From NCBI GenBank assembly GCA_007116035.1, contig SKJG01000146.1:1-37025 (forward strand): a stretch of 37,025 bases of DNA, written 5' to 3'. The notes under the pieces were generated by a model. That model did no database searches and had not been told where the DNA came from. It worked only from the letters and a program-made list of their open reading frames with translations. How positions within the stretch are numbered: position 1 is the stretch's first letter; the number at the start of each line of letters is the position of its first letter. Origin of the DNA: Thioalkalivibrio sp. GTDB lineage: Bacteria; Pseudomonadota; Gammaproteobacteria; Ectothiorhodospirales; Ectothiorhodospiraceae. Of the stretch, positions 17,574 through 25,527 are shown one piece after another. A program made the translations under genes and the position numbers.

Positions 17574-18389
17574 TCAGTCCGTGACTGCAAGGATCACGTG
17601 CGGGGCCTTGATCAGCGCACAGGCGCGTCCGCCCTCCTTCAGCCAACCCTCACTCACCGCATCCATCGTCACGATGGCCGTGAGCGTGCGGCCCGCGGAA
17701 AGGTCGAGCTTCACTTCTGCGTTCACCGCACCGGGCTGGATCCGGCTCACCGTGCCGCAGAGGCGGTTGCGGGCGCTGTAACGCATCCCTTCGACCTCCT
17801 CGCAAAGAATCACGAAGGAGGCCTTGATCAACACCTGGACTTCGCGCCCTTCGCGCAGCAGATCGAGCGACTGCGCCGCCTCGTGCGTGATCACCGAGGC
17901 GATCTCGATCCCGCTACCGATGTCGACCGTGACCACGTCATTCACCGCTCCTTCTCCGAAACGGGTCACCCTGCCCTGAAACTGGTTTCGCGCCGACGTG
18001 CGCATCGCGAATCTCCTGATGAAGTCGAAGCCGTCCGCGGGATCCCCCTCGCCCAGTTGTTCGAGGTTCTCGCGCATCAGCTTCATGAAGCGCTGGTATT
18101 CGTGTTCCGCGGCCCGGTACTGGGCAATCACCCGCTTTCCGTACGCGGTGAGCTTCGTGCCGCCGCCATGGCGGCCACCCACCTGCCGGATCAGCAGGGG
18201 CTCTTCCGCGAGGTTGTTCATCGCGTCGATCGCATCCCAGGCGGCCTTGTAGCTCATGCCCATCGCCCTCGCCGCGGCGGAGATCGAGCCCGAAGCGTCG
18301 ATCTGCTCCAACAGCTCGATGCGCCCCAGCCCAAGGAAGCCCTTGCCCTCGACATTCAGCCAGAACCGGCCATCAACATCGGGCTTCAT
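17574..18389 (-). CDS. modE: Molybdate-responsive transcriptional regulator ModE
   Basis: Predicted 271 residues. Residues 1-115 form a LysR-like winged helix (GRIELLEQIDASGSISAAARAM). Two Mop domains follow, each starting with SARN (SARNQFQGRVTRFG and SARNRLCGTVSRIQ), which bind molybdate at the dimer interface. With molybdate bound, ModE represses mod transport genes and adjusts molybdoenzyme expression. A near-perfect ModE operator lies 32 bases upstream of its own ATG, so autoregulation is likely. Transport genes follow on the same strand after a 321-base gap. Confidence 0.95.
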   Translation of the reverse strand: MKPDVDGRFWLNVEGKGFLGLGRIELLEQIDASGSISAAARAMGMSYKAAWDAIDAMNNLAEEPLLIRQVGGRHGGGTKLTAYGKRVIAQYRAAEHEYQRFMKLMRENLEQLGEGDPADGFDFIRRFAMRTSARNQFQGRVTRFGEGAVNDVVTVDIGSGIEIASVITHEAAQSLDLLREGREVQVLIKASFVILCEEVEGMRYSARNRLCGTVSRIQPGAVNAEVKLDLSAGRTLTAIVTMDAVSEGWLKEGGRACALIKAPHVILAVTD

Positions 18390-18420
18390 GCCTGCCCACC
18401 CTTCGTCACTGCTCGAAGAC

Positions 18421-18444
18421 CGTTATATAGGACAAGATATAACG
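18421..18444. promoter_or_regulatory. ModE operator
   Basis: CGTTATAT (18421-18428), N8, ATATAACG (18437-18444) is a perfect dyad matching the known ModE recognition sequence (TATA-rich arms ending in CG). Its position fits repression of modE transcription. Confidence 0.8.
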
Positions 18445-18613
18445 ACCTGCAAGCGGCGAGAGCGAGTACCGGCGCGGGACCGTCGCGGCCTGAACGCTTG
18501 CATTTCTTGTGGACAAACCGCCGCGGATGAACTATCCGAAACATATGGATGAGCGTTCCCCGTGTATCGCCTCATCCTTAAATAAAATAAAAACATGGGT
18601 TTGGAGGAGTATT

Positions 18614-18898
18614 ATGATTCATAATCGAGTCATGACCGGCGTCATTTGGACGGTGCTGCATCCCTTGAGCATGCAGAATCTGCGCAGGATCTTCGACATC
18701 CGGGATCGCCTGCGACCGAGCGAGCGCGTGAGTGACGCGCAGTTGCGTACGCTGCCGAACGGTGCCTCGAATGCCCTTCCGGCGAAGCCGTTCTTCGACG
18801 CAAATCCAGAACCTGCGCGGGTTGGCGCGAGGTGGGGCACGTTGTACCGGGGCATGCCCCTGAAGGCGTTGGGTCGCGAGTGCTCTTGGCCCGCGTAG
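18614..18898 (+). CDS. Small hypothetical protein with strong ribosome binding site
   Basis: A 94-residue ORF begins MIHNRVMTGVIWTVLHPLSM, preceded by TTGGAGGAG at 5-6 bases and a locally AT-rich leader (TTAAATAAAATAAAAA, about 18578-18594). It is basic, Arg-rich (RRIFDIRDRLRPSERVSD) and has no recognisable domain or signal. The start signal is good, but the composition toward the C-terminus is not typical of a folded protein, so it may be decayed or non-coding. Confidence 0.35.
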   Translation: MIHNRVMTGVIWTVLHPLSMQNLRRIFDIRDRLRPSERVSDAQLRTLPNGASNALPAKPFFDANPEPARVGARWGTLYRGMPLKALGRECSWPA

Positions 18899-19001
18899 GG
18901 CGAGAACCCGGTTTGCCCTCCGACACCAACAGGATTGGAGGCGCGGGACGACGCCGGAATCGGGCAACCCCGGCTCCTTCGTTCCGGCCGGGTCGTTCCC
19001 G

Positions 19002-19826
19002 ATGAGCGTGGCCCCAGAGGTGCAGATCAGCCCCATTGAGGCTTATGAGCGTTACATCGTTCGCAGCCTGCTGGGTCCTTGGTCCCGCGACCTGGTCGCC
19101 CGTGCCGTTGCCATCCAGGGCGGACGCTACCTGGACCTGGCCTGCGGTACCGGAATCGTGGGCCGTTCGCTGAGTGAGCAGGTCCCCGAGCCCGGGTGGC
19201 TCTACGGCCTGGACGTCTCCCCCGGGATGCTCGCCAAGGCAGAGTCACTGAGCGAAGGACTCGAGGAACGGGGCTGGGTTCTGGAGTGGCACGAGGGCTG
19301 TGCCTGCTCCCTGCCGTTCGTCGACCAGGCATTCGATCAGGTGCTCTGCCAACAAGGTCTGCAGTTCTTTCCGGATCCCTCGACGGCCTTGCGCGAGGTG
19401 CAGCGTGTGCTGCGCCCTGGCGGGCTTCTGGTCGCGAGCGTGTGGGGTGCCCTGGAGGGCAACCCGTTCTACACCGTGATCGATGAGCTCGTGTCCAGAC
19501 ATCTCGCCAAAGGCGCACTCGCCCGCCCTTTCGCACTCAGTGATACCGAGAAACTCCGGAGCCTCGCGCAGGGCGCTGGCCTGCAGGACGTGGCTGTGTG
19601 GGCCGTTCCGCTCACCGTCCACGCGGAGGAACCGGAGCGATTCGCTGCCATGTGCCTGCGCGGAGCCACCGCCGTATTGCCGGAATTCGCGGCACTTTCG
19701 GGGCTCCTGCGCGAGGAGGTGATGGAGCGGATGAACGGAGACCTCGAAGAACTCGTGCGACCGTTCCGGAGAGGCAAGGGGCTCGAGTTCGGGACCATGG
19801 CCAATGTGCTTACGGCCCGCGCTTAA
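19002..19826 (+). CDS. Class I SAM-dependent methyltransferase
   Basis: Predicted 274 residues. Motif I LDLACGTG (about 45-52) binds SAM, the acidic motif II lies in YGLDVSPGM, and LREVQRVLRPGGLLVASVW is the usual post-motif III region of the Methyltransf_11/UbiE-like group. The C-terminal 110 residues are not diagnostic, so the substrate (small molecule, lipid or quinone) is unknown. It stands alone on the plus strand between a small ORF and a repeat. Confidence 0.85.
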   Translation: MSVAPEVQISPIEAYERYIVRSLLGPWSRDLVARAVAIQGGRYLDLACGTGIVGRSLSEQVPEPGWLYGLDVSPGMLAKAESLSEGLEERGWVLEWHEGCACSLPFVDQAFDQVLCQQGLQFFPDPSTALREVQRVLRPGGLLVASVWGALEGNPFYTVIDELVSRHLAKGALARPFALSDTEKLRSLAQGAGLQDVAVWAVPLTVHAEEPERFAAMCLRGATAVLPEFAALSGLLREEVMERMNGDLEELVRPFRRGKGLEFGTMANVLTARA

Positions 19827-19845
19827 AGTGAGAATACAACTACGG

Positions 19846-19916
19846 AAGGAAACGTAAATAACGGAAAAAAGGACATTCAACCTCTTGTCCGCGTCTTTCC
19901 GTGGACCTCCGTGGCG
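19846..19916. repeat. Hairpin-forming interspersed repeat, copy 2
   Basis: The left part contains TACGGAAG and AACGGAAAA; the right part contains GTCTTTCCGTGG and CCTCCGTGGCG. Together they make a degenerate inverted repeat of the same CACGGA/TCCGTG style as 17302-17381. It lies just after the methyltransferase stop. Confidence 0.45.
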
Positions 19917-19917
19917 C

Positions 19918-19969
19918 GCTTTTTCACCGTCAGGGGTGGTCGCAGGGGATGACAGCTACGTGAAAAAGC
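19918..19969. repeat. 10-bp inverted repeat carrying a motif shared with 25493-25513
   Basis: GCTTTTTCAC (19918-19927) and GTGAAAAAGC (19960-19969) are exact reverse complements. Between them lies CGTCAGGGGTGGTC (19928-19941), which recurs at 25500-25513 with matching flank (20 of 21 bases identical over 19921-19941). Confidence 0.6.
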
Positions 19970-20007
19970 CATCCCCGTTGCACCAGTGACCGTCCATGCA
20001 CGGGAAC

Positions 20008-20027
20008 CGGCTGCGTTCCCGCAGCCG
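20008..20027. terminator. Hairpin downstream of the glycosyltransferase
   Basis: CGGCTGCG-TTCC-CGCAGCCG is a perfect 8-bp stem with a 4-base loop, 42 bases past the glycosyltransferase stop. No U-tract follows, so termination is uncertain. Confidence 0.35.
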
Positions 20028-20068
20028 CTGTCCACTGCCCATGAACCGGGTCGGTTTTTCGGAGCGGA

Positions 20069-21187
20069 TCAGCCGGCCGGTCCGGCCGGAAAGGAAGATC
20101 CGCCCGCGATGGGCCGGAGCAGTCGCCTGGCGACCTGATCGGCCCCGCGGGTGGCGGCGGGGCGGCGGCGACCCAGCGCCAGCAGTCGTGGCAGGTGGTC
20201 GATCCATGCGCCATCGTCCCAGTCGGAAGGCTGGAGCCTGATGCCTGGCATTTCCCGTTCGATGAAGGCATCGAGCACGGGCGATTCGGGAAAGTGTTCG
20301 CGCGGGAACCAGGCCAGCGGCACCCCCGCCTGACGCGCCTCGGCGAGGGTGCTGTAGCCGGCCTTGCAGACCAGGGCGTCGCAGGCGTTGACGAGGTCCG
20401 GATGGTAGAAGTCGGACCGCGCGGGCAGCGCCAGCAGCGCCCCTTCGCGCCGCGTTTCCGTAGCGGCACCGGGAAGCAGGCAGACACAGTCACGGCGACC
20501 ACGCAGCCGCGCCAGAAAGGGGTACTGCGCCGGCACCCCGCCCATACTGACCAGCACCAGCGGCACGTCCAGCTCGACGCCCAGGCGATCGCGCACCGCC
20601 GAGCGGGGCTCGCGCAGCTGCCGCGCGATCGGCGCAACGGTCATCGCAGCCGGGTCCGGCCGGCAGACCGGTTCGGTCTGTACGTGGACGTCGGCCCGGC
20701 TGTTGATTGCCGCCATGGCATCGACATACGGCGCCAGCGCGGGATGGGCGTCCAGGTAGGCACGGTAGATCCAGTCCCAGGTGAAATTCTCCAGCAGGAC
20801 CGAGGGCACGCCGGCTGCCGCCGCGGCAACGAGGCCCAGGGGTGAGATGTCGCAAACGACCACGTCCCGGTCGGCGATCTGCCGGGCCAACTCGTTGACC
20901 AGTGCCGGGCGAAAGGGCAGGAAGGCCGCGAGTTCATTGAGCGTGGCCGGTATATCCTCCAGCATCGGAGACCGCTGGACCAGACCGATGTCCGCGCGCA
21001 ACGGGCGGTAATCCACCTCGCCGACCGAATCGCGGAAGAACCATGCCGGGGTCTCGGTGTACACCCGCAGTTCGCTGTCCGGCCGCAGCCGCCGGAGGGA
21101 CTGCATGACCGCGCATGTGCGGGCGGCGTGGCCGAAACCGTGAGAGGACACAAAGAAGGCAATGCGCGGTGGCTCGGTATCTGGCAT
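20069..21187 (-). CDS. MurG/GT28-like glycosyltransferase, GT-B fold
   Basis: Predicted 372 residues from MPDTEPPRIAF. The N-terminal glycine motif FFVSSHGFGHAARTCAV (about 10-26) is the acceptor-side loop of GT-B enzymes of the MurG/UDP-glycosyltransferase type. LVLVSMGGVP begins the second Rossmann domain, and DALVCKAGYSTLAEARQAGVP (about 290-310) is the nucleotide-sugar-binding segment. Acceptor and donor are unknown. Starts at 21220 or 21307 are possible in frame; 21187 best matches where homology should begin. No cell-envelope genes adjoin. Confidence 0.8.
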   Translation of the reverse strand: MPDTEPPRIAFFVSSHGFGHAARTCAVMQSLRRLRPDSELRVYTETPAWFFRDSVGEVDYRPLRADIGLVQRSPMLEDIPATLNELAAFLPFRPALVNELARQIADRDVVVCDISPLGLVAAAAAGVPSVLLENFTWDWIYRAYLDAHPALAPYVDAMAAINSRADVHVQTEPVCRPDPAAMTVAPIARQLREPRSAVRDRLGVELDVPLVLVSMGGVPAQYPFLARLRGRRDCVCLLPGAATETRREGALLALPARSDFYHPDLVNACDALVCKAGYSTLAEARQAGVPLAWFPREHFPESPVLDAFIEREMPGIRLQPSDWDDGAWIDHLPRLLALGRRRPAATRGADQVARRLLRPIAGGSSFPAGPAG

Positions 21188-21613
21188 CGGGATCGGTCGG
21201 TTGGGTTCTGCACGTTGCATGGCAAACGGCCTGGGACACGAAGCATGAGGAGTCGGCGCCCGGAGTGCAAAAACCGAAGCGCCGATTCCCCCCCCCGCAC
21301 CGGTCACGCGCGGTCCGTATCACCCGGTAGGCAAGCCAATGTGCACCTGAGCCTCGTGAAGGCGATCGCCGCGGTCTACCCCGCCGTGGAGCGACTGGAA
21401 CCCCGCCGCTCCCGCGACGACACGGTCTTTCGGTATGTGCCTGCCGGGGTTTTACGGCAGACTGAGGACATACCGGAATCGCGGGCGGTACATCTTGTGG
21501 AGGCAGGATCCGAACGATTCATGCCGCACGATTGCCTCACCAAGACCGATCATTTCGTGCGGGGACCCGCACCGCCGCTGCACAACACGCCAATACCAAG
21601 AAGGAAAGGGCCC
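21188..21613. other. Divergent intergenic region, no gene seen
   Basis: The 426-base stretch between the glycosyltransferase and the TPP enzyme contains a run of nine C residues (21288-21296). I recognise no promoter pair, dyad or small ORF in it. Confidence 0.4.
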
Positions 21614-23296
21614 ATGAAGGCATCGGATCTATTCGTTCTCGCACTGGAAGCCGAAGGAGTCGAATACCTGTTCGGAGTCCCCGGGGAGGAAAGCCTGGAC
21701 CTGCTCGAATCCCTCCGTGAATCCTCGATCCGGCTGATCCTTACGCGGCACGAACAGGCGGCGGGGTTCATGGGGGCCACCTACGGGCGTCTGACCGGCC
21801 GCACCGGGGTATGCCTGTCGACCCTGGGGCCTGGCGCCACCAACCTGGTCACGGCAGCCGCCTATGCGCAGCTCGGCGCGATGCCGCTGTTGATGATCAC
21901 CGGTCAGAAACCGATCAAGGCCAGCAAACAGGGTGAATTCCAGATTCTGGACATCGTCGACATGATGCACCCGATCACCAAGTACACCCGGCAGATCAGC
22001 AGCGGCGCCAATATCCCCGCCCGGGTGCGCGAGGCCTTCCGGCGTGCCGAAGACGAGCGCCCCGGCGCGGTGCACCTGGAACTGCCGGAAGACATTGCCC
22101 GCGAGACGACCGATGCGCCCGTGATCCCGCGAAGCCGGTTCGAGACCCCCTGGGCCAGTGACGGGTCCCTTGCCGCGGCCGTGGAGATGATCGAATCGGC
22201 CCGGCACCCGCTGCTGCTGATCGGCGCCGGCGCCAATCGCCAGCACACCTGTCGTGCGCTCCCGGCTCTGGTCGAGAAAACGGGCATCCCGTTTTTCAGC
22301 ACGCAGATGGGCAAGGGCGTGGTGGACGAGCGCCACCCGCTGTTCCTGGGCAATGCCGCCCTATCCGGCGACGATTTCCTGCATCGCGCGGTCGAGGCGG
22401 CGGACCTGATCATCAATGTCGGTCACGACGTCGTGGAGAAGCCACCGTTCATCATGGGCCGACCGGAAAATGCGCCGCCCCACGTCGAGGAAACCGCCCA
22501 TGTCGGGGAGGCCAGCGTCATCCACGTGAACTACATCACCGCTGCCATCGATGCGGTCTATTACCCGGATCAGGGAGTCATCGGCGACATCACCAACAGT
22601 GTCGAACGGCTGACTGCCGCCGTCACGCCGCAGGCGCACTGGGATTTCTCGCGATTCATGGAGGTGAAGCGGCATCTCGACGCACACCTGTCCGAGGGGA
22701 TCGATGACGACCGGTTTCCGGTTTATCCGCAGCGGCTCGTCGCCGATGTGCGCAACGTCATGCCGGACGACGGCATCATTGCCCTGGACAACGGGATCTA
22801 CAAGATCTGGTTCGCCCGCAACTACAGGGCACACCAGCCCAACACGGTCTTGCTGGACAATGCGCTGGCCTCGATGGGAGCCGGTCTGCCGTCGGCGATG
22901 GCCGCCAAGATCGTGCACCCGGAACTGCCGGTGATGGCGATCTGCGGCGACGGCGGCTTCATGATGAATTCCCAGGAATTGGAGACCGCCGTCCGGCTGG
23001 GCCTGGATCTGGTGGTGCTGATCCTGCGCGATGACGCCTACGGGATGGTTCAGTGGAAGCAGGCGGCGATGGGATTCGGCAACTTCGGCCTCAGCTACGG
23101 CAACCCCGACTTCGTTCAATACGCCCGCAGCTACGGTGCCCACGGCCACCGCATCGAATCCGCCGCAGCACTGGTGCCGTCATTGGAACGCTGCTTCGCG
23201 ACTCCCGGTGTCCACGTGATCGACGTCCCGGTGGATTACCGCGACAACGACCGCATCCTGAACCAAGAGATCAAGGCGAAGAGCCGCGGGATTTGA
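21614..23296 (+). CDS. TPP-dependent acetolactate synthase-like enzyme, large subunit
   Basis: Predicted 560 residues with the three-domain fold of acetohydroxyacid synthases. Catalytic Glu47 lies in TRHEQAAGFMG, and the TPP motif starts at GDGG (445-448) and runs through NSQELETAVRL. The reaction would condense two pyruvates to 2-acetolactate. No regulatory subunit gene (ilvH/ilvN) follows, and its length suits the catabolic AlsS type or a related 2-oxoacid carboligase. The ATG at 21614 has AAGGAAAGG upstream; a 162-codon in-frame extension antisense to the glycosyltransferase is rejected. It converges with acuI after 25 bases. Alternative family identities such as oxalyl-CoA decarboxylase-like enzymes cannot be fully excluded. 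Confidence 0.83.
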   Translation: MKASDLFVLALEAEGVEYLFGVPGEESLDLLESLRESSIRLILTRHEQAAGFMGATYGRLTGRTGVCLSTLGPGATNLVTAAAYAQLGAMPLLMITGQKPIKASKQGEFQILDIVDMMHPITKYTRQISSGANIPARVREAFRRAEDERPGAVHLELPEDIARETTDAPVIPRSRFETPWASDGSLAAAVEMIESARHPLLLIGAGANRQHTCRALPALVEKTGIPFFSTQMGKGVVDERHPLFLGNAALSGDDFLHRAVEAADLIINVGHDVVEKPPFIMGRPENAPPHVEETAHVGEASVIHVNYITAAIDAVYYPDQGVIGDITNSVERLTAAVTPQAHWDFSRFMEVKRHLDAHLSEGIDDDRFPVYPQRLVADVRNVMPDDGIIALDNGIYKIWFARNYRAHQPNTVLLDNALASMGAGLPSAMAAKIVHPELPVMAICGDGGFMMNSQELETAVRLGLDLVVLILRDDAYGMVQWKQAAMGFGNFGLSYGNPDFVQYARSYGAHGHRIESAAALVPSLERCFATPGVHVIDVPVDYRDNDRILNQEIKAKSRGI

Positions 23297-23321
23297 CCTT
23301 GGCGGCCGCTTGCCATGACCG

Positions 23322-24317
23322 TCAGCCGAGCACCACCACCGTGCGTCCACGCAGCTTGCCGTTGAGGATGCGATCCGCGTAGTCGGGCAATTGCGCGAGT
23401 TCGATCTCTGTCGTCATGGCCTCCAGCGCGGAACCGGGAAGCAGGCGGGCCAGCCGCTGCCAGACGCGGACGCGGCTCTCGAAACCGCACATCACCGAGT
23501 CGATACCCAGCAGATTCACGCCGCGCAGCAGGAAGGGCAGCACCGTGGTGTTCAGCGTGGCACCGCCGGCCAGGCCGCAGGCCGCCACCGACCCGCCGTA
23601 GCGCATCTCGGCCAGCACATGGGCCAGCATGTGGCCGCCCCCCGCGTCCACACAGCCGGCCCAGCGCTCACTCAGCAGCGGCTTCCCGGGCGCTCCCGAG
23701 AGGGCCTGCCGCGGGACGACGGCGCGCGCACCCAGATCCTCGAGGTAGCCCTGGTTTTCGGGACGTCCGGTCACCGCAGCCACGTGGAAGCCGAGACGCG
23801 CAAGCAGTGCGACGGCAACACTGCCGACGCCGCCGGACGCCCCGGTGACGAGCACCTCCTCCGCTTCGCCCGCCAGCAGGCCATGATCCTCCAGCGCCTG
23901 CACTGCCAGCATGGCGGTGAACCCCGCCGTGCCCACGGCCATCGCCTGTTTCGGGGAGAGGCCATCGGGCAACGGCACGAGCCAATCCGCCTTGACCCGC
24001 GCGAGTTGCGCATAGCCACCCCAATGCGCCTCCCCGACGCGCCAGCCGGTGAGCACCACCGCGTCGCCGGGCCGGTATCGGCCGTCTGAGGACTCCAGCA
24101 CGGCCCCGGCGAGATCGATGCCCGGCACGTGGGGGTATTTCCGCGCCAGGCGCCCGAGCCCCTTGAGGATCATGCCGTCCTTGTAGTTGAGGCTCGAGTG
24201 GGACACGCGCACCAAGACCTCGCCATCCGGCAGGCCCGCTTGCTCGAGTTGCCGAAGCGACGCGACCGGGGCCTTTTTCCCTTCCTCAAGCACCAGCGCC
24301 TTGAATGTCTCGCTCAT
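23322..24317 (-). CDS. acuI: Acryloyl-CoA reductase, AcuI/YhdH family
   Basis: Predicted 331-residue zinc-free medium-chain dehydrogenase/reductase that reduces acryloyl-CoA to propionyl-CoA with NADPH. The N-terminal SSLNYKDGMILKGLGR matches the AcuI/YhdH group, and TGASGGVGSVAVALLARLG (about 158-176) is the nucleotide-binding loop. Length matches E. coli YhdH (324). GGAGG lies about 11 bases before the ATG. It is downstream of, and on the same strand as, a metallo-hydrolase and the prp genes, so its propionyl-CoA product could enter the methylcitrate cycle. Confidence 0.9.
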   Translation of the reverse strand: MSETFKALVLEEGKKAPVASLRQLEQAGLPDGEVLVRVSHSSLNYKDGMILKGLGRLARKYPHVPGIDLAGAVLESSDGRYRPGDAVVLTGWRVGEAHWGGYAQLARVKADWLVPLPDGLSPKQAMAVGTAGFTAMLAVQALEDHGLLAGEAEEVLVTGASGGVGSVAVALLARLGFHVAAVTGRPENQGYLEDLGARAVVPRQALSGAPGKPLLSERWAGCVDAGGGHMLAHVLAEMRYGGSVAACGLAGGATLNTTVLPFLLRGVNLLGIDSVMCGFESRVRVWQRLARLLPGSALEAMTTEIELAQLPDYADRILNGKLRGRTVVVLG

Positions 24318-24394
24318 CTGGAAAACGTCCTCCGGTTCTTTGGCACCCTGCCTTGCTCGCGTCCTGCCCTCAACCCCTGCCCGTCCGGGTCCCG

Positions 24395-25348
24395 TCAGGG
24401 ATCTGCCTGGTCGAGCCAGACCTCCAGTCCCTGCACATTGAGTTCCACATCGGGGTGCAGGAGCCTGCGCATCTCGTCCTCGGGGAGCCCGCAGCCGTGG
24501 TCGCGCAGCCGCCCCAGCAGCAGTTCCATCATCTCCGTGTACAGAGCCTCGTGACGCAACGGGCCATCCTTCGCGTGGACCCGCGCCATGGCCACGAAGG
24601 CGTCGATCAGTGTGTGCATGTCCGCCTGCAGGCGCGGCAGGTCGCCCACGCGACTGTAATGGGTGAGGTACATGTACCGGAGCCCTTGCGCCACCAGACG
24701 GTCCACCGACGCGTGCAATGCCTCGGGGTCGAACTGCACCGGGGTGGTGGTCGGCAGCACGAAGGGGCCGCGACCGGTATCGAACTCCCGGTAGGAGAGG
24801 CCAAAGGTATCGCCCGTGAAGATGCCGTCGCCGGTCTCGTCCACCACGCAGAAATGATGCCGGGCGTGCCCCGGAGTATCCATGAAGCGCAACCGCCGGC
24901 CGTTGAAGTCCAGCTGGAAGCCCTCATCCGCCTCGATGACCCGCTCCTTCGCAACCGGCACCACGATGCCGAACAGGCGTTCCATTTCCGTCTCGCCATA
25001 GACCGCCGCCGCACCCGCATTCAGCTTGGCGGGATCCACCATATGCCGGGCGCCGCGCGGGTGGATCACCAGCCGCGCATTCGGAAGGTGGCGCATCAGT
25101 TCCCCCGCACCGCCGGCATGGTCGAGGTGCACGTGGGTGGGAATCACGAAGTCCACGTTCTCCCGGGGGATACCCTTCCAGTCCAGGACCTGCAGCAGCG
25201 CGGGCGCGGAGTGAGCGGTACCGGTCTCGACGAAGGTCGCACGGTGGCCCTCCACCATCAGGTAGGTCGAGACCTGGCCCTGCCGGTAGAGCTGGGCATC
25301 GATCATCGTGATGCCGTGACCCAGATCCTCGAAATACACGTTGCTCAT
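24395..25348 (-). CDS. Metallo-beta-lactamase-fold hydrolase
   Basis: Predicted 317 residues. The zinc-binding motif is THVHLDHAGG with H72, H74, D76 and H77. Further metal ligands are probably in DTPGHARHH and FTGDTFG. The group includes glyoxalase-II-like thioesterases and lactonases, but the substrate is unknown. The start MSNVYFEDLG at 25348 is chosen because the longer ORF reading (from 25387) is translated from a REP-like repeat. The ribosome binding site is weak. Between prpD and acuI, a CoA-thioester substrate is possible but unproven. Confidence 0.87.
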   Translation of the reverse strand: MSNVYFEDLGHGITMIDAQLYRQGQVSTYLMVEGHRATFVETGTAHSAPALLQVLDWKGIPRENVDFVIPTHVHLDHAGGAGELMRHLPNARLVIHPRGARHMVDPAKLNAGAAAVYGETEMERLFGIVVPVAKERVIEADEGFQLDFNGRRLRFMDTPGHARHHFCVVDETGDGIFTGDTFGLSYREFDTGRGPFVLPTTTPVQFDPEALHASVDRLVAQGLRYMYLTHYSRVGDLPRLQADMHTLIDAFVAMARVHAKDGPLRHEALYTEMMELLLGRLRDHGCGLPEDEMRRLLHPDVELNVQGLEVWLDQADP

Positions 25349-25363
25349 CGTCAATTCCCGGAA

Positions 25364-25482
25364 GTAGGTCGGGTTAGCGTAGCGCAACCCGACGTGCCGA
25401 GGTGCCGGGGACGACGCTGTTTTGAAGCCATGGGTGGGTGCGAGACCCGTCGGGTTACGCCCTTTCGGCTAACCCGACCTAC
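25364..25482. repeat. REP-like inverted repeat pair
   Basis: Copy A (25364-25393) contains GTCGGGTT (25368-25375) and AACCCGAC (25386-25393). Copy B (25449-25482) contains GTCGGGTTA (25449-25457) and TAACCCGAC (25470-25478), followed by CTAC. Each is a hairpin, and B is inverted relative to A. The GTAGGTCGGGTTA...TAACCCGAC type is widespread in proteobacterial intergenic DNA. The pair sits between prpD and the hydrolase gene and reaches to 16 bases before the hydrolase start. Confidence 0.8.
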
Positions 25483-25527
25483 AGTTTGCGGCTTTTCATC
25501 GTCAGGGGTGGTCCAGGGCCATGCCCG

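Noticed and set aside
21288-21296. Run of nine C as a phase-variation tract
   Set aside because: It lies in a noncoding region outside any supported reading frame and shows no promoter elements at the right spacing.
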